Source: CAYMBL01 sp044225155 (GTDB lineage Bacteria > Planctomycetota > Phycisphaerae > UBA1845 > Fen-1342). From it: a DNA stretch of 40,705 nucleotides. The stretch is taken from contig JBGAJB010000002.1 of assembly GCA_044225155.1 (NCBI GenBank), positions 1 through 40,705 on the forward strand, read 5' to 3'. The translations under genes and the position numbers were made by a program. Below, in pieces: positions 16,573 to 23,633 of this stretch (the first letter of the stretch is position 1; each line of letters opens with the position of its first letter). Under the pieces are notes generated by a model. The model did not search any database. It saw nothing but the letters and a program-made list of their open reading frames with translations, and had not been told where the DNA came from.

Positions 16573-18045
16573 TCAGCGATCCAAGCCGCCTTTGAGCTTC
16601 TTGTTGGTCTTGCGCGGCGGAGCGGCTTGTGCCGGTTTGCCCGGGGCGCCGGCGGCCGCTGGCGCGCTCGACGGCGCGGGCTCCATCGCGCCCTTGATCG
16701 AAAGCGATATGCGCCGCTGCTCCGGATCGACCGACTTCACGCGCATCTTCACCACGTCGCCCGGCTTGCAGACTTCACCGGCCGAGCGAATGCGTTTGTC
16801 GCTCATCTCGGAGATATGTACGAGACCTTCGACGCCTTCCTCCAGCTGCACGAACGCGCCGAAATCGGTCAGCCGCTGCACAACACCGCTGACGATCGCG
16901 TCCGGCGTGTAGCGCGTCGTGATGTCCTTCCACGGGTCGGAGCCGAGCGCCTTCAGACTCAGCGTGATCTTGCGTTTTTCAAGATCGACGCCGAGCACGC
17001 TGACGCGCACCGAATCGCCCTCTTTCAGCACGTCCTTCGGATGCCGCACGCGCTGCGTCCAGGAAATCTCGCTGACGGGGATCAAACCCTCGACGCCGGG
17101 CGCGAGTTCGACGAACGCGCCGAAATCCATCAGTTTCACGATGCGTCCGTCGACCGTCTCGCCGATGCGATAGTTGCCTTCAACTACCGTCCATGGATCG
17201 GGCGTGAGCTGTTTCATGCCCAGCGAGATACGTTCTTTTTCGTTGTCGATCTTCAGGATCTGCACCTGTACTTCGTCGCCTTCCTTCAGCACGTCGCGCA
17301 CGTTGCGTACGCGGCCGTAGGAAAGCTCGCCGATGTGCAGCAGACCCTCGATCCCCCCGATGTCGACGAACGCGCCGAATTCGGTGATGCGCTGCACCAC
17401 ACCTTTGCGCACTTGCCCTTCGGCCAGCGTTTCGCGCACCGTCTTGCGCATCTCTTCGCGCTGCTTCTCCAGCACGCGGCGGCGGCTCAGCACCAATGTG
17501 CGGCCTTTGCGATCCACTTCGGTCACGGTGCAGTCAAAGCGTCGGCCAACGAAGGGCGCGAAATCCTCGACCCGGTGCAATTCGACCTGACTCTTGGGCA
17601 TGAAGGCCCGCAGCCCGCCCGCTTCGAGTTCCAGCCCGCCGATATTCAGGCCCGTCACGCGGGCCTCGACGACGTCGCCCACGCGCACGGTTTCGATGCT
17701 CGCGTCGGTGCGGCCTTCGCGCAGGCTGAGGCGCATCATTCCGCTTTCGCGGTCGAGGCCCTGCATCATGAAGGTGTGCACTTCCCCGATGAGGGGCGGA
17801 TGCTCGGGCGAAAACTCAGCCACCGGGCAAAATGCCTCGCTTTTTCCGCCCACGTCCACGAGGACCTCGCCGCTGCGAATCTCGATGATGCGCCCGCGCA
17901 GCCGACCCCGTTCGTCGCCCTTGGGCTGACTCGGCGCGGCCCCGCTCATGCTGCGTTCGAGGTCTTCGCTGCTCAAGCCGGCCAATTGCGCAGCCAGCTC
18001 CTGATTGATCTGCGAGCCGTCAAGCTCGCGCGGATCGATACTCAC
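16573..18045 (-). CDS. rpsA: 30S ribosomal protein S1 (five S1 domains)
   Basis: 490 residues. Five S1 RNA-binding modules lie at about 45-110 (GRIIEIRSGEVLVDVGGKSE), 120-190 (divergent, VEARVTGLNIGGLELEAGG), 205-275 (GVVQRITEFGAFVDIGGIEG), 290-360 (GRIVKLMDFGAFVELAPGVE) and 377-447 (GVVQRLTDFGAFVQLEEGVE). A Pro/Ala/Lys-rich tail follows. E. coli S1 has six modules; five or fewer is common elsewhere. The protein brings mRNA to the 30S subunit, and one copy in this layout argues for S1 rather than a stand-alone S1 regulator. It is the first gene of an apparent rpsA-pyrE unit. Confidence 0.9.
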   Translation of the reverse strand: MSIDPRELDGSQINQELAAQLAGLSSEDLERSMSGAAPSQPKGDERGRLRGRIIEIRSGEVLVDVGGKSEAFCPVAEFSPEHPPLIGEVHTFMMQGLDRESGMMRLSLREGRTDASIETVRVGDVVEARVTGLNIGGLELEAGGLRAFMPKSQVELHRVEDFAPFVGRRFDCTVTEVDRKGRTLVLSRRRVLEKQREEMRKTVRETLAEGQVRKGVVQRITEFGAFVDIGGIEGLLHIGELSYGRVRNVRDVLKEGDEVQVQILKIDNEKERISLGMKQLTPDPWTVVEGNYRIGETVDGRIVKLMDFGAFVELAPGVEGLIPVSEISWTQRVRHPKDVLKEGDSVRVSVLGVDLEKRKITLSLKALGSDPWKDITTRYTPDAIVSGVVQRLTDFGAFVQLEEGVEGLVHISEMSDKRIRSAGEVCKPGDVVKMRVKSVDPEQRRISLSIKGAMEPAPSSAPAAAGAPGKPAQAAPPRKTNKKLKGGLDR

Positions 18046-18311
18046 ACTGCACCGCCCTGAGCGGCCCTCCCGGCGTTAGTGGAGAGGCTCGCCCGTCGTG
18101 GTAGGTTCCCGGATGACGCCGAACGGTTCATGCTAACGAGCCGGGGCGGGATGACAAGATTGCCCCGGAAACCTCTGATCTGCCCGACGCTCGGGACTGA
18201 ATTCGGCGGGCAACCCGAGAACACGGGCTTAGGATAGGCACGGGCGCGTGCGGCCGCGCGGGAGCGCGGCAAAGCGGACGCGGCGGGAAAGCCGGCGAAA
18301 GGGCCAATCGG

Positions 18312-19658
18312 ATGGCGGGCACGGCGAAAGACAAGCCCGGCGACACACGCCGTGTATTCCTGCTGGCCGTGGACGGCCTGGAGTGGCGCATCGTGCGGCG
18401 CGGGGCCGCGGCCGGCTGGTTGCCGAACCTGAAGTCGCTCGTGGAAGCGGGCGCTTGGGCCGAAGTGCCGATTCGCGAATGTGTTCCCGGATTGGGCGGC
18501 TGGGCGGAACTGGATCTGAATTCGCCGACGCTTTGGACGACGATCGCGACCGGCCAATACTACTTTCGTCACGGCGTCTTCGACTTTCGCAACCGGCTGG
18601 AATCATTCGCCCAGCCGCCATTGTTCGGGGCGCGACACGTACGTTCGGCGCGCATCTGGGACGTGTTGACGCACTACGACATTCCCAGTCTCGTTGTCGG
18701 CTACTACGTCACCCACCCGGCTTATCCCATTCGCGGCGTCATGGTGAGCGATCTGTTCGGCGAGGCGGCCGACGGCGCGGCTTTTCCCCGCTCGCGCCTC
18801 GACGAATTCGCTGTCGCCGCCGGCGCGGAAAGCTACGCGGCGCTGGTGAAACAACTGGGCCGGCTCGCGAGCGAGGGAACCTCGACCGCGACCGCCGAGC
18901 CCCTGGAACCGGCCAGCCGCGAGCTGGCGCGGAGCGCGCTCGCGGAGTTCACGTCATTGTCGTCGCGCGCGATCGCCGCACTGCTCGACGAGCCCAGCGA
19001 GGCGGAGCGACGCCGACTGGTCGAGTTCTATCTGCTGCATCCGTTGCTGCGCGACGAGCGAATGCATGCCGTCATGCGCGATCTGCTCGCGCGCGAGAAT
19101 TGGCGGTTTGCCACCGCCTATTACCGCCTGCCCGACTACGTGGCGCACACGTTCTGGTACGAGGACCAGTCCGCGCCGGAGTTGTGGCGCGGGTTCGAAC
19201 CCGTGCTGGAGCGGGCCTACCGGCGCTTTGACCGTCAGTTGGGAGAGATTCGAGCGGCGCTGCCCGGCGATTCGGCGCTGATTGTCGTCTCGGATCACGG
19301 CTTTGGAGCGGGACCCGGGCCGGGCGATGAGAGCAACGGGCCGTGGCGCTGGTCGCGCATGGGAAAACACGCGGAGCCGGGCGTCCTGATCGTCACGGGC
19401 GGCGGGCGAACAGGCCGAATCAGCGAACCCGTGAGCCTGCTCGATCTCGCGCCGTCCATCTTGAACCACTTGGGCGTTCCGCTGGCGGAAACACTCGACG
19501 GCGGTGTCGTCCCTGGACTCCTTTCGGCCGACGCGGCGCAATCGCAGCCGCGCGTCGCAGACTATCCGTTTGCGCCGCCGGTTTCCGGCGACGATCTAGC
19601 GCCGGAGGAACGCGCGCGGATCGAAACACGCCTCGCGGCATTGGGATACATCGAATGA
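18312..19658 (+). CDS. Alkaline-phosphatase-fold phosphodiesterase/phosphotransferase
   Basis: 448 residues without signal peptide. AlkP superfamily: VFLLAVDGLEWRI gives the first metal Asp, and LNSPTLWTTIATGQ holds the Thr nucleophile. IVVSDHGFGAGPG gives the second-site Asp-His, and the late MGKHAEPGVLIVTGGG holds the third His. SLLDLAPSILNHLGVPL is the usual closing segment. The type I phosphodiesterase/nucleotide pyrophosphatase group fits best. It begins the glycan operon, and its stop overlaps the next ATG (ATGA at 19655-19658). In that setting it may add or remove a phosphate-linked substituent on a glycan or a nucleotide sugar; the substrate is not readable. Confidence 0.85.
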   Translation: MAGTAKDKPGDTRRVFLLAVDGLEWRIVRRGAAAGWLPNLKSLVEAGAWAEVPIRECVPGLGGWAELDLNSPTLWTTIATGQYYFRHGVFDFRNRLESFAQPPLFGARHVRSARIWDVLTHYDIPSLVVGYYVTHPAYPIRGVMVSDLFGEAADGAAFPRSRLDEFAVAAGAESYAALVKQLGRLASEGTSTATAEPLEPASRELARSALAEFTSLSSRAIAALLDEPSEAERRRLVEFYLLHPLLRDERMHAVMRDLLARENWRFATAYYRLPDYVAHTFWYEDQSAPELWRGFEPVLERAYRRFDRQLGEIRAALPGDSALIVVSDHGFGAGPGPGDESNGPWRWSRMGKHAEPGVLIVTGGGRTGRISEPVSLLDLAPSILNHLGVPLAETLDGGVVPGLLSADAAQSQPRVADYPFAPPVSGDDLAPEERARIETRLAALGYIE

Positions 19659-20035
19659 GCGCTTCGCCCCTCCCGGCTTTGTTGGGCTCGCAGCACCGCG
19701 TGGACCGGGAGAATCCCGTTTATCAGGAGCAGACCTTGCGCGCCCTCTGCTCGTTTCAGCAGGCGCTGCTGAAGAGCTATGTCGAGCAACTGGCCGATGA
19801 GCAGCGGCGCGGCCGGGAGGTCTGGCAGGGGAAGCAGTGGCTGGAAGGGCAGTTGCTCGCGTCACAGGCGGCGGAGCGCGAGCTGCGCGAATGGGCTGCC
19901 CAGCTCGAAGAAGCGCGCAACTGGTGCGACGAGCAGCGGAAAAAATGGGAAGCGACGGCCGAGTGGTATCGCAAACAATTGGAGTCGCAGCAGGCGCGTC
20001 TGGCCGAGTTGGAGCGAAAGCTGGGCGGCTCATGA
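19655..20035 (+). CDS. Small coiled-coil protein of the glycan operon
   Basis: 126 residues, starting at the ATG that overlaps the upstream stop. The first ~30 residues (SPLPALLGSQHRVDRENPVY) precede one long, charged, tryptophan-rich coiled coil with no catalytic domain. Residues ~72-124 match the C-terminal tail of the methyltransferase at 20169 (28 of 52 positions identical by my alignment; shared ELREW, EEARNW, WE-TA-WY, AELE). A scaffold or length-setting partner for the enzymes of this operon is the natural guess. Its stop overlaps the start of the small ORF at 20032. Confidence 0.75.
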   Translation: MSASPLPALLGSQHRVDRENPVYQEQTLRALCSFQQALLKSYVEQLADEQRRGREVWQGKQWLEGQLLASQAAERELREWAAQLEEARNWCDEQRKKWEATAEWYRKQLESQQARLAELERKLGGS

Positions 20036-20172
20036 TCGAGTCCGAATATTTCCGCGGCGCGCGTCGTCCCTTGGCGAAGGCGCGCGTTCCGGATGAGCAT
20101 TCGCATGGCTTCCGCCCGCGGGATATGATTGGCTCCGTAGCGAGCGCGATGGGAAACTCCGGCGAACGATGA
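20032..20172 (+). CDS. Small ORF linked by ATGA overlaps on both sides
   Basis: A 46-residue frame starts MIESEYFRGARR and ends GNSGER. Its ATG overlaps the coiled-coil gene stop (ATGA at 20032-20035) and its TGA overlaps the methyltransferase ATG (ATGA at 20169-20172). The double coupling fills an otherwise unexplained 133-base gap exactly, and most third codon positions are G or C, as in the neighbours. No family is recognised. It could also be a chance frame acting as a translational bridge. Confidence 0.4.
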   Translation: MIESEYFRGARRPLAKARVPDEHSHGFRPRDMIGSVASAMGNSGER

Positions 20173-21170
20173 ACTCCGAAGTACAACAGCAGCCAAGCGC
20201 AGCCTACCTGGAGCGTTTTGATCCACACGGGCGCGTCGATCACATGGCCACCGAGCACCTGGCGCGCTATCGGTGGGCGTGCGAATTCCTGCCGCGGCGC
20301 CGCGCACTCGATTGCTCCTGCGGACCGGGCTACGGCACGGCCATGCTCGCGGATGCCGGCGCGGCGCACGTGATCGGTGTCGACATCGCGCCCGATGCGA
20401 TCGCCGACGCGCAGCGCATGTATCCGCGCCCGAACATCGAATACCACAACATCGATGCTTATCAACTCCGCCCCGAGACGCTCGGAACTTTTGACCTCAT
20501 CACGAGCCTCGAGACGATCGAGCACGTCACGGAACCGGAGCGTCTGCTGGATGTTTTCGCCGCGCTCTTGAACGAGGATGGCGTGCTGCTGCTGTCGTGC
20601 CCCAACGAAGGCGTGCAAGGCGCGGGCAATCCCTTTCACGTCTGGTCCGCGGACCTTGAGCGACTGCGCGGCTGGCTGCAGCAGCGCTTCGCATACGTGG
20701 CCGAATTCAGCGAAATTCATTCGCTCGGAACGACGATCGCCCAAACCAGCGCGGTCGGTCCGCAGGCGGGCGCGGCGCGGCTTGCCTGGCTGGACTCTCT
20801 GCCGACCGAACGCGCTCCGGGCTTCTTGTTCGCTTGTGCGCCCCGAACGCTGCCGAAACTGCCCGTTCCGGTGGGAGTTCATCTGGCGGGCGGATTTGAC
20901 TACGTGCGCAAACTGGTGGAGGGGAACTCCTGGCAGCGCGCGCAGATCGAGAACTGGCAGCGCGCAGTAGATCAGAGCCGGCAAACCGAGAGCGAGCTGC
21001 GCGAGTGGATTGCTCGCGTCGAGGAAGCGCGGAATTGGGCTGAGGGGCAGCGTCAGAATTGGGAAAAGACCGCGAACTGGTATAAGACACATCTTGAAAT
21101 GGCTGAAAAGAAAGTGGCCGAACTTGAGCAGAAAATCGCTGCGCAACAGGCGAAGACGTCCGGTCGCTGA
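20169..21170 (+). CDS. SAM-dependent methyltransferase with coiled-coil tail
   Basis: 333 residues. Residues ~45-160 form a class I methyltransferase: motif I ALDCSCGPGYGTAMLADAGA, motif II VIGVDIAPDAIADAQ, motif IV FDLITSLETIEHV, then GVLLLSCPNEGV. Residues ~240-330 are a tryptophan-rich coiled coil (SWQRAQIENWQRA, ELREWIARVEEARNWAEGQR, WEKTANWYKTHLE) homologous to the small protein at 19655. A methyltransferase with a coiled-coil extension recalls WbdD, where such a tail sets O-antigen chain length, but there is no kinase domain and no sequence link that I can show. It is followed after 18 bases by the GT2-GT4 fusion. Confidence 0.88.
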   Translation: MNSEVQQQPSAAYLERFDPHGRVDHMATEHLARYRWACEFLPRRRALDCSCGPGYGTAMLADAGAAHVIGVDIAPDAIADAQRMYPRPNIEYHNIDAYQLRPETLGTFDLITSLETIEHVTEPERLLDVFAALLNEDGVLLLSCPNEGVQGAGNPFHVWSADLERLRGWLQQRFAYVAEFSEIHSLGTTIAQTSAVGPQAGAARLAWLDSLPTERAPGFLFACAPRTLPKLPVPVGVHLAGGFDYVRKLVEGNSWQRAQIENWQRAVDQSRQTESELREWIARVEEARNWAEGQRQNWEKTANWYKTHLEMAEKKVAELEQKIAAQQAKTSGR

Positions 21171-21188
21171 TCGAATTCTTCGGGAGGG

Positions 21189-23633
21189 ATGCGCGTGATC
21201 AATCCGGGTAATCCGGACTATCGCAACACACCGGCCAGTCGTTTGCGGCCGGATTTTCACTATCGTCTAAGTGATGCAAACTGCGATCCTGTCATCACGA
21301 TCATCACGCCTTACTGGAATCACGCGCGCGAATTGTTCCACGAAACCGCGCGCTCGGTGTTCCGGCAATCGATCCAGCAATGGGAATGGCTGATCATCAA
21401 CGACAAGGCGAGCGACCCGCGCGCGCTCGCGATCCTCGACGAATATCGCAACCGCGATCCGCGCATTCGCGTCATCGACAATCAGGAGAATCTCGGGCTG
21501 GCCGGTTCGCGGAATGTCGGCTTTCAGCACGCCCGCTGCGAATTCGTCTTTCTGCTCGATGACGACGATCTGATGGAGCCCACGGCCCTCGAAAAGTTTT
21601 ACTGGTTCCTGCTGTCGCATCCTGAGTTCGCAGCCGTCAACGGCCACTCCATCGGCTTCGGCGCCAAGGATTACCTCTGGCCGCACGGATTTGAGCGCGG
21701 CTCGGCGCTGCTGGATTCAAATTCGGCGACCGGGCGCGCGATGGTACGCCGCAGCGCCCATGAAAAAGTCGGCGGCTATGACGGCTCGATCCGGGCCGGA
21801 ATGGAGGATTGGGAGTATTGGATTCGCCTCGCCGGCAGCGGGATGTGGGGCTACACGATCCAGGAATACATGGATTGGTATCGCCGCCGCGACGACCACG
21901 CCGATCGCTGGGCCGATCTGGACGGCGGAGCGCGCTTCGAAAATTTCAAGAAGATGCTGCGCGAGCGCTACGCGAAGCTCTATGCGGGCGAATTCCCCGA
22001 CATCAAGCCGCGCTGGCCGCTGACGCTCGACACCGCTCGAACCGACGCCCCCGCGGTGAACCGTCTCGCCAAGCGCGGGCGGCGCATGCTGATGATCGTG
22101 CCCTGGCTGCAGGTCGGCGGCGCCGACAAGTTCAATCTGGATCTCGTCGACCAGCTGCGCGCCCGCGGCTGGGAAATCACGATCGCCACGACCCTCGCGG
22201 GCGATCACTGCTGGGAATGGCAGTTCGCGCAGCGCACACCGGACGTCTTCGCCCTGCACCGCTTCCTGCCATTCGATCATTACCCCGCGTTCCTGCGCTA
22301 CCTCGTCGAGACGCGCGATCCCGATGTCGTCCTGATCTCCAACAGCGAGTTCGGCTATTGGCTGCTGCCGTGGCTGCGGCACATCTGTCCGACACCGGCC
22401 TACGTTGATTTCACGCATAGCGAGCAGGATTTCTGGAAAAACGGCGGATATCCGCGCTATTCGGTCGGCGCGCAGGATTCGCTCGAATTGAACATTTGCA
22501 CGTCAGAGCACCTCAAAAGCTGGATGGTGAAGCGCGGCGCCGAACCGGAACGAATCGAGATCGCATACATCAACGTCGACAGCGAACTTTGGCGCCCTGA
22601 CCCGTCGCAGCGCGAAAAAACCCGGCGCGAACTGGGCATCGGTCCGGACGCCGGTGTCGTCGTTTTCACGGGCCGCATCGGCGCGGACAAGCAGCCGCAC
22701 GTGCTCTGTCCCGTGTTGATCGAGTTGATCCGCCGCAGCCCCGCCGCGGCCGCGATCGTGATCGGCGACGGTCCGGATGCAGCCTGGATGCGCGACGAGA
22801 TTTCCGAGGCCGGCTTGGCCGGCCGCATTCGCATGATGGGCGCCGTCACGAGTGATCGGGTGCGCGAGTTGATGGCCGCGGGCGACGTGTTTTTCCTGCC
22901 CTCCCGCTGGGAAGGCATCGCGTTGTCGATTTACGAGGCGATGTCGATGGGGCTGGCGATCGTGGCGGCCGCCGTGGGCGGACAATGCGAACTCGTCACG
23001 CCGGATTGCGGACACATGCAGGCCCGCAGCGATGCGGAAACCGAGATCGCGGCATATCTCGCGGCCCTCGAGGGTCTGCTGGCCAATCCGGGCCGAATGC
23101 GGGCGATGGGACAGGCGGGACGGGCCCGCATCGAATCCCGTTTTCGTCTCTCGGACATGGGCGATCGCATGGCGACGCTGTTCGAACGGGCGATCGCCAC
23201 TCGCGATGGCGACGCCCGGACCCGCTTGGGACGTCACACGGCCCAGGAACTCGCAACGCGTGCGGTAGAGTATCTTCGTATTAATGAAGTTCTGGACGAC
23301 CGCTGGGTTGCGACGCAAAATCTCTCCCAGCATGCGGGAGAACTCAAGAAGCTCTACGACGAGGCGGTGCGCGAAACGCGACGCCTGGGCGACGGCTGGA
23401 ACCGACAGAACGCCCGCATTCATGAGCTGGAGTTGGAGAAGTCGTCGATCTGGGATGAGGCGCAGCGGCTCGCGAAGGGGTGGGAGACGCAAACCGCGCG
23501 GATCGCGGAGTTGGAGCGCGAGCTGCGCGAGCTCTGGGATGAGCGGGATGCCTTGCGTCAGCACGTGCTTTTCCGCCTGATGCGGAAAGTGGGCCTGACG
23601 CCGCGGATGCCGCAGGAGAACCATCGCGGATGA
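21189..23633 (+). CDS. Two-domain glycosyltransferase GT2-GT4 with coiled-coil tail
   Basis: 814 residues. Residues ~35-230 are a GT2 (GT-A) domain: VITIITPYWNHARELFHETA, VIDNQENLGLAGSRNVG, and the metal motif FLLDDDDLMEP. Residues ~300-680 are a GT4 (GT-B) domain: MLMIVPWLQVGGADKFNLDL, VVFTGRIGADKQPHVL, DVFFLPSRWEGIALSIYEAM. Residues ~690-790 are a coiled coil with two tandem 28-residue units (LGDGWNRQNARIHELELE and LAKGWETQTARIAELERE). No transmembrane segment is seen, so it is a cytoplasmic polymer- or glycan-building enzyme. A GGGAGG lies about 4 bases before the start. It overlaps the next gene by ATGA at 23630. Confidence 0.9.
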   Translation: MRVINPGNPDYRNTPASRLRPDFHYRLSDANCDPVITIITPYWNHARELFHETARSVFRQSIQQWEWLIINDKASDPRALAILDEYRNRDPRIRVIDNQENLGLAGSRNVGFQHARCEFVFLLDDDDLMEPTALEKFYWFLLSHPEFAAVNGHSIGFGAKDYLWPHGFERGSALLDSNSATGRAMVRRSAHEKVGGYDGSIRAGMEDWEYWIRLAGSGMWGYTIQEYMDWYRRRDDHADRWADLDGGARFENFKKMLRERYAKLYAGEFPDIKPRWPLTLDTARTDAPAVNRLAKRGRRMLMIVPWLQVGGADKFNLDLVDQLRARGWEITIATTLAGDHCWEWQFAQRTPDVFALHRFLPFDHYPAFLRYLVETRDPDVVLISNSEFGYWLLPWLRHICPTPAYVDFTHSEQDFWKNGGYPRYSVGAQDSLELNICTSEHLKSWMVKRGAEPERIEIAYINVDSELWRPDPSQREKTRRELGIGPDAGVVVFTGRIGADKQPHVLCPVLIELIRRSPAAAAIVIGDGPDAAWMRDEISEAGLAGRIRMMGAVTSDRVRELMAAGDVFFLPSRWEGIALSIYEAMSMGLAIVAAAVGGQCELVTPDCGHMQARSDAETEIAAYLAALEGLLANPGRMRAMGQAGRARIESRFRLSDMGDRMATLFERAIATRDGDARTRLGRHTAQELATRAVEYLRINEVLDDRWVATQNLSQHAGELKKLYDEAVRETRRLGDGWNRQNARIHELELEKSSIWDEAQRLAKGWETQTARIAELERELRELWDERDALRQHVLFRLMRKVGLTPRMPQENHRG

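Noticed and set aside
15931..18060. Long plus-strand open frame opposite rpsA and pyrE
   Set aside because: Antisense shadow of two unmistakable genes; His/Arg/Ala-rich sequence without motifs.
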